Source: an uncultured Prolixibacteraceae bacterium
GTDB lineage: Bacteria > Bacteroidota > Bacteroidia > Bacteroidales > Prolixibacteraceae
Direction of reading: 5' to 3'
Length of the DNA stretch: 47,522 bases
Assembly (NCBI GenBank): GCA_937915865.1
Contig: CALGIG010000009.1
Coordinates: forward strand, 1-47,522
Part shown: positions 36,101 through 44,481 of the stretch, piece after piece
Position numbering within the stretch: position 1 is the stretch's first letter
How the letters are laid out: every line of letters starts with the position of its first letter
Made by a program: the position numbers and the translations under genes
The notes under the pieces: generated by a model
The model's database searches: none
Seen by the model: only the letters and a program-made list of their open reading frames with translations
What the model was told of the DNA's origin: nothing

Positions 36101-36231
36101 CAGAGAATGAACGGACGACCAGAACAAACATTAATAAATTTGATGAGCCTGATGCGGACAAATACCTGCGTGTTTCAGGATTGATGGGGCCGGTAAAAAT
36201 CTTGAAAATAAAGGAGATTAGTATTAATTGA
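33118..36231 (+). CDS. GH106-type alpha-L-rhamnosidase
   Basis: A 1037-residue secreted glycosidase (signal peptide ending near S-S-I-A-Q-Q). The N-terminal catalytic part has the GH106 pattern R-C-Y-W-W-W-L-N-S followed by I-T-R-D-L-E-E-M-K-D-K-G-Y-G-G. Two acidic positions match known GH106 catalytic sites: Glu322 in T-D-S-W-E-M-D and Glu459 in A-A-E-G-P-T-S. F-C-S-G-V-N-R-I-V-W-H is also typical. The C-terminal third has beta-sandwich domains including a GH2-like sugar-binding unit (I-D-L-G-N-V-K-E-M-A-S-V-K-I-N). GH106 enzymes cleave alpha-L-rhamnosidic bonds in pectic side chains and other glycans. Membership is well supported; the linkage cut is not known. Confidence 0.82.
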   Translation: MLKTKLIAIVVLASFSSIAQQKNIFTTTEVSYDQLKAGFANTPNEARLRCYWWWLNSMATKKSITRDLEEMKDKGYGGASIVDAGSSNYQVARKTAAGPVFMSPKWMELYKHAVKEAERLGIELSVNVQSGWNPGAPSITPEFAMKKIVWSEVDVKGGAQISMELPKPEEKLMYADICVQAIPKKAGIPVQNDAIQNWKKKSFNEKIGWKGVYPLYELRQDYSGLGEDIAFKKNEIIDLTANYKNGKLEWRAPAGEWTIIRYGYTCTGARTSTNSDGWEGLSVDHLSAQAFDVFANTVIIPLIKAAQQAGNSVKYLQTDSWEMDLVSWTKNFPADFKKYRGYDIQKFMPVLAGRIVENRSESNRFLHDFRKTIGDLVADNHYQLFYNLAHQYGLGIHPESGGPHSAPVDALKVMGISDFPQGEFWAMANTHRIKDDERLSVRQSACVAHTNGKRFVAAEGPTSIGPQWERSPMDLKGNIDRVFCSGVNRIVWHTFTSSPEEFGLPGNEYFAGTHLNPNVTWWEQSRDFIGYLDRNMYMLQQGIFVADVLYYYGDDVPNFVFLKEDLPELNFGYDWDKCSKEVVLNRVSVKDGKVVLPDGMSYRVMMLAPEKAIDLNVLQKLEQLVNAGMTLIGPRPTETTGLTGFPKGDQELKAIADKLWGKTDGKNITENKYGKGRVIWGQDVNHVLAGMNVQPDFQFKGTHPKAALDYIHRTTSDQEIYFVCNRFSQMAYNDFEYHYLPGLPDRWEQVECSFRVTGKVPELWDPITGQTKEIVAYREENGRTIIPLLFEPEGSKYIVFRNGKQNRHITEIRKDDQLIFPGFSLTTTNYPRIDFHKSGEKIVAEVDEQGTYSLAWSDGKKEQLDAESAGQQIEMAGSWDINFYNDVPSGARVNELKSWTEYDDWMRIKYYSGKAIYHKTFDLSPEDLKDNRIIIDLGNVKEMASVKINNHKLQVIWSAPFRFDLTPYLKTGTNDLKVEVVNMWVNRLIGDGKLPENERTTRTNINKFDEPDADKYLRVSGLMGPVKILKIKEISIN

Positions 36232-36315
36232 TCAATTATCAGGCATTTTAAATACCTGAATTCAAAATAAAAGCTCAAATTTGTTCGAACAAACCAACTT
36301 AGACCAAAATAAGCG

Positions 36316-39300
36316 ATGACAGCTCGAATATTCTTTTTTGTGACATTTCTTTTATTTGTTTTTTTTCAGTCGATTGCACAGGAAAAACTATCTCCCGGAT
36401 ATCCAGATAAAAGTGAATCTTTTGATGCTCTACCCGGATTTATTAACCCGCCAAAAGGTTATGGCGAGGTTCCCTTTTTCTGGTGGCAGGGCGATACGAT
36501 TACCCGCGAACGACTCACGTGGGAACTCGACCAGTTGATGAATAAGAATATTTCGAGTTTGCAGATTAATTACAGTCATCGCGATTTTGGCGGTGTTACT
36601 TATGGCCTTTCCAATCCCAGCAAACCAGCGCTTTTTACCGAAGCCTGGTGGAATCTTTTTAAATGGTTTGTGGCAGAAGCGCAAAAACGGGGAATGACAG
36701 TCAGTTTAAGTGATTACACGATTGGCGTGGGGCAGGGCTTTTCGATTGATGAGGCCCGTAGTGATCATCCAGAATTGAATGGCTCTGAATTGAAAAAATA
36801 CTCCAAAATTCTATCAGGAAAAGGAGAAATTCAATTGCCGGAAAATTTGATTTGCTTGACGGCTGTAAAAATGAATGCCGATAGTTCGTTGAAAACAAAT
36901 ACCCGAAAGGATATTCTTCATCTTGTGAAAAATCAGACGCTGGCATTTGATTTTGACTCTGAAACCTGGAAGCTTACCGGTGTTTATCCTGAAAAGCGAA
37001 TCCCTTCGTATGATCCGATGCATCCTTTGAGCGGGAAAGCCTACAACGATTATTTTTTCGGGAAATTTGAAAAAGCTTTACCCTCGAATGGTAAAGGAAT
37101 GTTGGATTTTTTCTTTTCGGATGAGCTGAACTTTCAAATCGGAAGGAACATTTGGAACGAATATTTTGCTGGCGAATTTAAAAAGCGAAAAGGTTATGAT
37201 GTTATTCCTTATCTCGATGCACTATTCGAAAATATAGGAGATATTACTGCTAAAATACGGCTCGATTACAATGATGTGGTTGTTGCTTTGAGCGAAGAAT
37301 ATTTTTTCAAACCCGTTTATCAGTGGCACGAAGACCGAGGGTTGATTTTTGGTTGCGACCATGGCGGACGTGGAAAAGATGTTGCCGAGTTCGGCGATTA
37401 TTTCCGAACCCAGCGTTGGAACCAAGGGCCTGGTTCCGATCAGCCCATGCTTTCGAAAGATATAATAAAAGCCAAAGTAGCTTCTTCAATCGCTCATTTA
37501 TACAATCGTCCGCGGGTTTGGCTCGAAGGTTTTCACAGCAGTGGATGGAGTACTTCGTCAGCCGATGTTACCGATGCTATTTTTGCCGATTATGTGGCTG
37601 GGTATAACTTATTGTCTTTTCATGGTTTGTATTATTCAACCATGGGCGGATGGTGGGAGTGGGCGCCCCCATGCAACCATTTCCGAATGCCATACTGGAA
37701 GCAAATCGATCCGCTTATGAATTGCGTAGAACGGTTGTCGTTTCTGTTATCTCAGGGTGTTCATCGGTGCGACGTGGCTGTTATTTATCCAACCGAACCT
37801 GTGATTGCTGAAATGGAAGGCAAAAATTCGGTACGTACAGCTTTCGAAATTGGGAAAAAACTTTACGACAAGGGAATTGATTTTGATTTCATTGATTTTG
37901 AATCGTTGGCCCGTTGTGATGTGAAAGACGCATCATTAAATGTTTCAGGTGAAAAATATAAAGTTTTGGTTGTACCATCCATGTTGGCTATGCGTTTTTC
38001 TTCGCTTCAGAAAATAGACGAGTTTAAAAAAGCGGGTGGAATAGTTGTTTTAATTGGGAAAAAACCTGAGGCAACCGAGAAAAACGGATTGGCCAATAAG
38101 AAAACATCCAAATGGATTTCGGGCATTTTTAAAAGTAGTCCGAATGTAATTTTAAGTCAGGATGAAGAGTCGGTTATACCTGCTATTTCAGGAAAATATA
38201 TTCCTGATTTTAAATTGCTGACGGAACAAAAAGAACATCCGTATGTGATGCATCGGATTATTGGGAAACGTGATGTGTATGCGTTGTATAATTTTCAGCC
38301 GGGCAGTAAATGTTTTTTTAAAGCTAAAGGAGCGGTTCAGCTTTGGAATCCGTGGAATGGAGAAACAGCTTCAATTTCAGCATTTGCCAACTCTACTCCT
38401 GATGGCACTGAAGTAGAGTTGCCCTTATCGTTCACCGATATTCAGATTATAGTTTTCGACCCGGCAAATACACCTTGTAAAAACGAAATTAAACCTGAAA
38501 AAATAGTGAAGCAGGTTATGCTTGGTAATCAATGGGAGTTTGAGTTGAAGCCTTCGCTCGATAACCGTTGGGGCGACTTTCAGCTGCCAGCCAAAAACGA
38601 ACTTCTGGGCGCGCAGATAAGGCAATTGCATTTTGTTCCAAATAAAAATTATTCAGGAGAGAAACTTTTGTTTGATAGTTCATGGAAAACCGTAACCTGT
38701 GCTTTTGGTCCGCAATTTCTGAAATTAGGAGCTTTGCCTGTTTTGCCTTCAGAAACTGAACTTCAGAAAATAAGTTTGCAGAAAGCTGGCGATGAAATGC
38801 AAATAGCTGGCAAAAAATACCGTTGGGAGGAGTATGCTTTTTCGTGGCAACAAGGCGTGGAAGGCGATTACGGGCACCAGGGGTATCATGGACTGAAAGG
38901 ACAGATGTACGATAATTTTATCCGCCTGGGCGCGTTAACCGAAGAAAAAATGTCTTTGTTCAGAACTGCTGAAATGACAGGAAACTACTATGTTTTGCTT
39001 ACCAATGTTGTTGCCCCCGATGACAATACTTTTGATTTGCTTACAGGTGAGGTTAAACCTGCAATATTGTTGGTGAATAATCAAAAAATCGACTCAAAAG
39101 CTTCTACTGTTTTATTAAAGAAAGGACTCAATTCGGTACTGGCCGTTTACGATAGAGCCTGTGAAACTTACTTTGTATTCAGAAAGCAGGGAATTACGCG
39201 GCCTGAAAAACAACCCGTCTCTATGTGTTGGTATGGTGATTCCGGAGTATTACCTTTCGATTATACTTCGGGAGAAGAAAATGGCCTTTTTGCTTTCGAT

Positions 39301-39918
39301 TCTGCGCCAGGACTACGTTCACTAAAATTTCAGGCTTACGGAAAAATTGAGGCGTGGGCAGATGGCGTTAAGCAAGAGATAAAAACAACTGAACAGCAAC
39401 CATCCGACGGATTAACGAATTATCAGGTTGATTTTCAATTTCCGAAGCTGAATACTACACAGGTTGTATTAAAAGTAAACTTTCAACCTGGCCGTTATGG
39501 CGCAGCATCTTTCCCGAAGTATTTTGAACAGGATTGTGGAAAAGGTGTCATCAATGTGGGCGACTGGTCGAAGATTGATGGTTTGAAAGCTTATTCAGGA
39601 GGGATGTGGTATAGGCAAAAGATACAAATTGAAAATACGGATTTGGAAAATAAACTGGAAATTGATTTAGGAAATGTGGTTTCTTCGGCAGAAATGTGGG
39701 TTAATGGCAAAAGTGCCGGAATTCGTTTGTCCCCGCCTTGGAAATTTGATATTACTTCGTTGGCAAAAGTGGGCGAAAATCAAATTGATGTGTTGATCTA
39801 CAATACGGTAGCTAATAATTATACCTCAGTTCCAACGCGCTATCCTGGTAAAATTACTTCAGGTTTGCTTGGTCCGGTAAAACTGAATGTGATTGGACAA
39901 GTGCCTTTACATCAATAA
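36316..39918 (+). CDS. Divergent GH106-like glycosidase
   Basis: A 1200-residue secreted protein (signal peptide ending near S-I-A-Q). It has the same overall plan as the upstream GH106 protein but is only loosely similar. The N-terminus reads V-P-F-F-W-W-Q-G-D-T-I-T-R-E-R-L-T-W-E-L-D-Q-L. Candidate catalytic acids are Glu270 in F-S-D-E-L-N-F and Glu404 in W-L-E-G-F-H-S-S-G-W, positioned like the pair in GH106. Then L-L-S-Q-G-V-H-R-C-D-V-A-V-I-Y-P-T-E-P matches the Rossmann-like section after the barrel, and the C-terminus has a GH2-like sugar-binding domain (I-D-L-G-N-V-V-S-S-A-E-M-W-V-N-G). It lies 84 bases after the GH106 gene. It could be another rhamnosidase or a related exo-enzyme for a different sugar. 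Confidence 0.7.
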   Translation: MTARIFFFVTFLLFVFFQSIAQEKLSPGYPDKSESFDALPGFINPPKGYGEVPFFWWQGDTITRERLTWELDQLMNKNISSLQINYSHRDFGGVTYGLSNPSKPALFTEAWWNLFKWFVAEAQKRGMTVSLSDYTIGVGQGFSIDEARSDHPELNGSELKKYSKILSGKGEIQLPENLICLTAVKMNADSSLKTNTRKDILHLVKNQTLAFDFDSETWKLTGVYPEKRIPSYDPMHPLSGKAYNDYFFGKFEKALPSNGKGMLDFFFSDELNFQIGRNIWNEYFAGEFKKRKGYDVIPYLDALFENIGDITAKIRLDYNDVVVALSEEYFFKPVYQWHEDRGLIFGCDHGGRGKDVAEFGDYFRTQRWNQGPGSDQPMLSKDIIKAKVASSIAHLYNRPRVWLEGFHSSGWSTSSADVTDAIFADYVAGYNLLSFHGLYYSTMGGWWEWAPPCNHFRMPYWKQIDPLMNCVERLSFLLSQGVHRCDVAVIYPTEPVIAEMEGKNSVRTAFEIGKKLYDKGIDFDFIDFESLARCDVKDASLNVSGEKYKVLVVPSMLAMRFSSLQKIDEFKKAGGIVVLIGKKPEATEKNGLANKKTSKWISGIFKSSPNVILSQDEESVIPAISGKYIPDFKLLTEQKEHPYVMHRIIGKRDVYALYNFQPGSKCFFKAKGAVQLWNPWNGETASISAFANSTPDGTEVELPLSFTDIQIIVFDPANTPCKNEIKPEKIVKQVMLGNQWEFELKPSLDNRWGDFQLPAKNELLGAQIRQLHFVPNKNYSGEKLLFDSSWKTVTCAFGPQFLKLGALPVLPSETELQKISLQKAGDEMQIAGKKYRWEEYAFSWQQGVEGDYGHQGYHGLKGQMYDNFIRLGALTEEKMSLFRTAEMTGNYYVLLTNVVAPDDNTFDLLTGEVKPAILLVNNQKIDSKASTVLLKKGLNSVLAVYDRACETYFVFRKQGITRPEKQPVSMCWYGDSGVLPFDYTSGEENGLFAFDSAPGLRSLKFQAYGKIEAWADGVKQEIKTTEQQPSDGLTNYQVDFQFPKLNTTQVVLKVNFQPGRYGAASFPKYFEQDCGKGVINVGDWSKIDGLKAYSGGMWYRQKIQIENTDLENKLEIDLGNVVSSAEMWVNGKSAGIRLSPPWKFDITSLAKVGENQIDVLIYNTVANNYTSVPTRYPGKITSGLLGPVKLNVIGQVPLHQ

Positions 39919-40039
39919 AATAAGGAATAGTTTATGATGAAACGAGCGTGTTCGCTAAATATAAACGAGGATGAACTGAAGCAAAGTGAAAATTTCACAT
40001 GCGAGTTCCATCCGGCATTATAAAACAAATTATTTACCG

Positions 40040-40969
40040 ATGAAAAAATTATTATTTGCTTTTTTTTGTTTGCTGACGCTTGCTGCGAGCGCTAAAAAAG
40101 AAGTTTACCTGTTCTCGTATTTTGTCGATAATGGTCAGGATGGGCTTCATTTTGCTTACAGCACCGACGGCCTGAAATGGACCGCTTTGAACAATGGCAA
40201 ATCGTATCTTGCGCCAACCGTTGGTAAAGACAAACTGATGCGCGATCCGTTCATCCTTCATGGTAATGATGGGTTGTTTCACATGGTTTGGACAAGCGGT
40301 TGGTGGGATAAATACATTGGTTATGCTTCTTCCAACGATTTGATTCATTGGTCGGAACAAAAAACTATTCCGGTAATGGAGTACGAGCCAACCGCAAAAA
40401 ACAGTTGGGCGCCTGAAATGACTTATGACCCGGAAACGAAAGAATACATCATTTTTTGGGCAACTACAATTCCCGGTCGGCATTCTGAAGTGGCCGACTC
40501 GAAAGGAGAAAAGGGATTGAACCACCGAATGTATTGTACAAAAACGAAAGATTTCAAGACTTTTAGCCCTACTGAAATGTTTTTCAATCCGGATTTTAGT
40601 ACGATTGATGCCACAATACTTCTGAGGAATAAGAAGTTTTACATGATCCTGAAAAACGAAAATCCAAATCCACCGCAAAAGAATCTTCGGGTTACAGTTG
40701 CCGACCATGCTTCCGGCCCTTATCCCGTGAAAGTTTCGGAACCTATTACCGGAAAATACTGGGCCGAGGGACCAACTGCATTACAGATTGGCGACTACGT
40801 TTATGTGTATTTTGATAAATATATAGATCATAAATATGGCGCTGTTCGTTCAACGGACATGGTTAATTGGGAAGATGTTTCTGAAAAAGTGTTTTTCCCT
40901 TTGGGTGTAAGGCACGGAACAGCATTTAAGGTTAGCGAAAAAGTATTCAGAAAACTTAGCGGTCAATAG
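40040..40969 (+). CDS. GH43-like five-bladed beta-propeller glycosidase
   Basis: A 309-residue secreted enzyme with signal peptide M-K-K-L-L-F-A-F-F to A-S-A-K. I use the ATG at 40040; the frame opens at 39986, but the 18 extra residues would mask a perfect signal peptide. The repeated aromatic blade motifs (Y-S-T-D-G-L-K-W, A-S-S-N-D-L-I-H-W-S, S-T-D-M-V-N-W-E) are typical of GH43/GH32-type propellers. Likely catalytic residues: Asp69 in M-R-D-P-F-I, Glu126 in W-A-P-E-M or Asp/Glu near it, and Glu243 in W-A-E-G-P. GH43 enzymes mostly remove arabinose, xylose or galactose. It would trim side sugars of the locus's substrate. It is convergent with pgl, 5 bases away. Confidence 0.75.
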   Translation: MKKLLFAFFCLLTLAASAKKEVYLFSYFVDNGQDGLHFAYSTDGLKWTALNNGKSYLAPTVGKDKLMRDPFILHGNDGLFHMVWTSGWWDKYIGYASSNDLIHWSEQKTIPVMEYEPTAKNSWAPEMTYDPETKEYIIFWATTIPGRHSEVADSKGEKGLNHRMYCTKTKDFKTFSPTEMFFNPDFSTIDATILLRNKKFYMILKNENPNPPQKNLRVTVADHASGPYPVKVSEPITGKYWAEGPTALQIGDYVYVYFDKYIDHKYGAVRSTDMVNWEDVSEKVFFPLGVRHGTAFKVSEKVFRKLSGQ

Positions 40970-40974
40970 GGGTT

Positions 40975-41691
40975 TTATTCAATTAGTTGAACTGCTGTTT
41001 GATCGACATACCAACTTGCATTTTTTATATGGAAAGCAGGAAGCAACCTGGCTTTTGAAGAATAGGCCACAATTTCTTCCAGACGGTTTGCTTTTTCTTT
41101 TCCGGTAACGAGAAAGCAAATTTTTGATGCTGAATTAATCACTTCACCGGTTAGCGTAACTCTTTTTTGCTTTGAAACGGGATGAGTTGCCACTTCACAA
41201 ATATTTCTGGAATGAATTAATTCCATTTGGTCCGGGAAAATAGAAGCAGTATGTCCATCGTCGCCCATTCCGAGCAGAATCAGATCGAAAACAGGCAGAC
41301 CGTTTTCTTGCGGAATTCTGCATTTAATTTGTTCGGAATAGGAGAGCGCTTCTGTTTCAGGAGTATTTTCTCCTTTTATACGATGAATATTTTCTTCAGG
41401 AATTAAAATTTGAGAAAACAAAAGCTTTTGTGCGACTCCGTAGTTGCTTTCGGGGTCGGTTGGTGGAACCATTCGCTCGTCCACCCACCAGAAATGCACC
41501 TTCGACCAAAGTGGCGAACTGGCATGTTTGGAGGCCAGAATCTGAAATAGCAAATTGGGAGTTTTGCCACCGGAAATAGCTAAATTAAATTTCTCACCTG
41601 AATGGTTTTCGATCCAGTTCATCAGTTGATTTGCGAATTGGTTGGCTAAATCTTCAGGAGTTTGATAAATACGGAAGTCTTCTTTTTTCAT
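40975..41691 (-). CDS. pgl: 6-phosphogluconolactonase
   Basis: A 238-residue 6PGL of the NagB-like fold. Motifs: L-A-I-S-G-G-K-T-P (phosphate loop, about 36-44), V-H-F-W-W-V-D-E-R-M-V-P near 85-96 with D-P-E-S-N-Y-G, and G-M-G-D-D-G-H-T-A-S-I-F-P near 146-158 with the active-site histidine. It hydrolyses 6-phosphogluconolactone to 6-phosphogluconate, the second step of the oxidative pentose phosphate pathway, in the cytoplasm. It follows zwf by 12 bases and must be co-transcribed. Length is typical for the bacterial DevB-type enzyme. Confidence 0.96.
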   Translation of the reverse strand: MKKEDFRIYQTPEDLANQFANQLMNWIENHSGEKFNLAISGGKTPNLLFQILASKHASSPLWSKVHFWWVDERMVPPTDPESNYGVAQKLLFSQILIPEENIHRIKGENTPETEALSYSEQIKCRIPQENGLPVFDLILLGMGDDGHTASIFPDQMELIHSRNICEVATHPVSKQKRVTLTGEVINSASKICFLVTGKEKANRLEEIVAYSSKARLLPAFHIKNASWYVDQTAVQLIE

Positions 41692-41703
41692 AACCTGGAA
41701 CTT

Positions 41704-43215
41704 TTACAGCTCACAATATTCTCCGTCGTGCGCCAAATTTTTACACGGATAGCGCCATTGGCCTTCTTCCATCAAGTCATCAACAACCTCTGGCCCCCAT
41801 GTGCCCGCCGGATAGCCGTAAATAGGAATTTCAGGGTTATTTTTCCACGCATTGAGGATAGGTTGAACAAATTCCCATGCTTTTTCTACAGCATCGCCAC
41901 GCGAATAAAGCGTTGCGTCTCCTTGCATACAATCGAGCAATAAACGCCCGTAAGCCGAAGGAAGATAAACATCGGAAAGTTCGTTGTAGTGGAAATCGAG
42001 GTTTACTGTTTGAACATGGAACCCGGCTCCTGGCACTTTCATACCAATTTTCAGTAAAATGCCTTCATCGGGCTGAATTCTCAACACTAATTGACTATTA
42101 CTTGCATCCGAAATTCCATTCGTTCCAAACAAGTGATGAGGCGTATTTTTGAAATGAATAACGACTTCGGTTACTCTGGCTGGCAATTTTTTGCCAGTTC
42201 TGATGTAAAAAGGTACACCTGCCCACCTGAAATTGTCGATATAAAATTTCATGGCCAGGTAGGTCTCGGTTTTCGATAACGGGTCAACTCCGTGCTCTTC
42301 TCTGTAACTGTTAATCGCCTCCTTTCCGTGATGAGACTGAATATATTGTCCGCGGATCACGTTTATCGGGACATCCTTCTCCTGAATTGGCCTTAGCGAC
42401 TGGAATACTTTCAGCGTTTCGTTGCGAATGGCATCGGCTTCGATAACTACAGGCGGTTCCATGGCAACCAAACCTACAATTTGCATCAGATGGTTTTGAA
42501 CCATGTCGCGCATGGCGCCTGCATGATCGTAATAGCCGCCACGATCTTCAACGCCAAGTGTTTCGGCATTGGTTATTTCAATGTGATGAATGAAATTACG
42601 GTTCCATACAGGTTCAAAGATGCCGTTGGCAAAGCGTGTAACCAGCATGTTTTGCACGGTTTCTTTTCCCAGATAATGATCAATCCGGTAAAGCTGATCT
42701 TCGGCAAAATAGTTTAGTAAATCGCGGTTTAATGCCTTTGCGCTTTGCAGATTGGTACCAAAAGGCTTTTCGATGATGATACGCCTGAAACTATTCGCAT
42801 CATTATTTAGCCCAACTTCGGCCAGATTTTTAGGTATAGCCGGGTAAAGGTTGGGTGGCGTTGAAAGGTAAAAAATGTAGTTTTCAGGAATCAAAAGTTC
42901 TTTGGCCAGCGATTCGAGTTTTGTTTTCAGGATAGGGTATTCTGTTGCATCGGAGGTTGAAAGCGGCATGTAATAAAGATGTTCAAGGAATGCCTCAATA
43001 TCTTTCAGCGCCTGCATCTTATCGGGCAAAAATTCCTTCATATTCTCGCGGAATGTTGCGTCGGTCAACGCTGTTCGCGAAACGCCCAAGACTGCAAATT
43101 TATCGGGCAGTAAGTTTTGAGTGTGAAGTTCGTAAAGAGCGGGAATTAGCTTTCTCTTGGTCAGGTCGCCCGATGCGCCAAAAATAACCAGTATGTGTGA
43201 TTCAGGTTGCTTCAT
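41704..43215 (-). CDS. zwf: Glucose-6-phosphate 1-dehydrogenase
   Basis: A 503-residue G6PD. The N-terminal Rossmann fold opens V-I-F-G-A-S-G-D-L-T-K-R-K-L (NADP binding, about 11-24). The active-site signature R-I-D-H-Y-L-G-K-E is near residue 180, with the catalytic dyad His further on. E-K-P-F-G (about 154) is the conserved substrate/coenzyme segment. It oxidises glucose-6-phosphate to the lactone and yields NADPH. The order zwf-pgl is usual; the phosphogluconate dehydrogenase gene gnd, often next to them in Bacteroidota, is not in this window. The upstream gap of 62 bases to the PPTase gene is short but the two functions are unrelated. Confidence 0.97.
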   Translation of the reverse strand: MKQPESHILVIFGASGDLTKRKLIPALYELHTQNLLPDKFAVLGVSRTALTDATFRENMKEFLPDKMQALKDIEAFLEHLYYMPLSTSDATEYPILKTKLESLAKELLIPENYIFYLSTPPNLYPAIPKNLAEVGLNNDANSFRRIIIEKPFGTNLQSAKALNRDLLNYFAEDQLYRIDHYLGKETVQNMLVTRFANGIFEPVWNRNFIHHIEITNAETLGVEDRGGYYDHAGAMRDMVQNHLMQIVGLVAMEPPVVIEADAIRNETLKVFQSLRPIQEKDVPINVIRGQYIQSHHGKEAINSYREEHGVDPLSKTETYLAMKFYIDNFRWAGVPFYIRTGKKLPARVTEVVIHFKNTPHHLFGTNGISDASNSQLVLRIQPDEGILLKIGMKVPGAGFHVQTVNLDFHYNELSDVYLPSAYGRLLLDCMQGDATLYSRGDAVEKAWEFVQPILNAWKNNPEIPIYGYPAGTWGPEVVDDLMEEGQWRYPCKNLAHDGEYCEL

Positions 43216-43277
43216 CGTTTAATAGTTTTCCGAAGATAAACAGTTATTAAAGAAAATTGATTAATAAAAGCCTGAAA

Positions 43278-43901
43278 TTATTCAACAACCCAGGTCAGAC
43301 AATTTCCTGAAAAGTATTCAAAGTTGATTTGGTAGCAGTTGTTTTTTAGAGGGCTAATAAATCTGGCCAGAAATTGAGTTTTCAATTCCGTGCTTGGCGT
43401 AACAATGATTTGTTCTTTAAATTCAATTCCTTCCTCTTCAATTAGCTTGAAAACTGCTTCTTTGGCACACCAATACAAACATTTTAGTTGATTGTTTTCG
43501 CCAATATAAACCAGTTCTTCTTCCGAAAGGAATCTTTTTTCAACACGTTTAAAGTTGCGGGAAGTTTCTTCAATATCTATCCCAACATTTTTCGACTCGT
43601 GTACAATTATGGCAACAAAATCACGCGAATGGGTGATTGAGATTTTCTTGAAAATTTTGTGTTCGAGAATCGGTTTACCCGATGGTAAATATGAAATAGA
43701 AAATTCAGGGCCAATCATTCCTTTAAGTAATAGTCTGGTCGACAACCACTCTGTTTTTCTTTTATCGTGTGAGTACTTGGTAAACGATGGGTCTAATAGT
43801 TCTTTTGCTGAAAAATTTGGGAGCAAATCGGCCAAAGTTTCCGAAAGTTGCCATACTCCAATTAGTCCGTGTATTATTGGTATTGTTTTGTACTGAGGCA
43901 T
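43278..43901 (-). CDS. 4'-phosphopantetheinyl transferase superfamily protein
   Basis: A 207-residue Sfp-like transferase. The two family motifs are present: V-G-I-D-I-E-E-T near residue 108 (magnesium ligands Asp and Glu) and W-C-A-K-E-A-V-F-K-L near 143-152. An upstream S-I-T-H-S-R-D pattern (about 91-97) matches the 'x-x-S-H-S' coenzyme A-binding segment. It transfers phosphopantetheine from CoA to a carrier-protein serine, most likely an acyl or peptidyl carrier domain. Its start abuts the gldD stop exactly (43901/43902), so it is translated as part of the gldE-gldD unit, an arrangement common across Bacteroidota. Confidence 0.9.
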   Translation of the reverse strand: MPQYKTIPIIHGLIGVWQLSETLADLLPNFSAKELLDPSFTKYSHDKRKTEWLSTRLLLKGMIGPEFSISYLPSGKPILEHKIFKKISITHSRDFVAIIVHESKNVGIDIEETSRNFKRVEKRFLSEEELVYIGENNQLKCLYWCAKEAVFKLIEEEGIEFKEQIIVTPSTELKTQFLARFISPLKNNCYQINFEYFSGNCLTWVVE

Positions 43902-44477
43902 TTAATTTTTCCATTCAGTGGTTTCAATCAGATGGATTACATCGGGGGTAAGGTAATCTATTACTGGTCGGAGAGAGTCAATATTCGGAATTTCGCGGAT
44001 GTAAAGCGCTCCACGTAGAAAATTTTTTGTGCTGTCGGTGAGGTAAAACTGGAGTGGTGATGCTGCATTCCCTTCAATTTGGTATATGGTGCCGTAAACT
44101 TTTTTTGCTTTATTTATTACAATTTGTTCGTTGATTGCATCGGCTTTAATGGTGTGCTTATAAGCCAGCTTGCGCGAATCTTCGAGTAGTTGGGGCAGGT
44201 TTTTATTTACTTTTTTATAACTGATGTGCACTTCTGCTTTATGGTCAGGGATTTTAATGTTAATCCAATACGGTTCGGCCAGCCGATCTTGATCGATTAC
44301 TATTTTGCTATAAACCGGCACATCAAAATTATAAGGGAAAACATCAGAGTCGAGCCTATGATAAGACTTTTCCTTGAATTGAATACGAAAATAACCATGT
44401 GGTTTGGGAGTATACTCTTGTTTACAAGAGAACATTACTGCAAACATCAAAAATAGTATGAAGTTAATTTTCACCAT
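43902..44477 (-). CDS. gldD: Gliding-motility lipoprotein GldD
   Basis: A 191-residue lipoprotein: signal peptide ends V-M-F-S-C with Cys18 as lipidation site, followed by K-Q-E-Y-T-P-K-P-H-G-Y-F-R-I, the conserved start of mature GldD (P-K-P-x-G-Y-x-R). Other marks are P-Y-W-I-N-I-K, H-I-S-Y-K near residue 100, and F-L-R-G-A-L-Y-I near 155. GldD is needed for gliding in Flavobacterium, where it is a membrane lipoprotein acting with the other Gld proteins; its precise job is unknown. In non-gliding members the gene persists, so presence does not prove motility. It sits 4 bases after gldE. Confidence 0.92.
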   Translation of the reverse strand: MVKINFILFLMFAVMFSCKQEYTPKPHGYFRIQFKEKSYHRLDSDVFPYNFDVPVYSKIVIDQDRLAEPYWINIKIPDHKAEVHISYKKVNKNLPQLLEDSRKLAYKHTIKADAINEQIVINKAKKVYGTIYQIEGNAASPLQFYLTDSTKNFLRGALYIREIPNIDSLRPVIDYLTPDVIHLIETTEWKN

Positions 44478-44481
44478 AAGG

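Noticed and set aside
33118..39918. Long opposite-strand frames within the large glycosidase genes
   Set aside because: They are shadows of strongly coding plus-strand frames with clear domains, and have no domain signal of their own.
39986..40039. N-terminal extension of the GH43-like protein
   Set aside because: It would place 18 polar residues before a textbook signal peptide starting at 40040.
23129..40969. Ulvan as the substrate of the utilisation locus
   Set aside because: Ulvan loci normally carry sulfatases and ulvan lyases; none is present here, so rhamnose enzymes alone do not support it.
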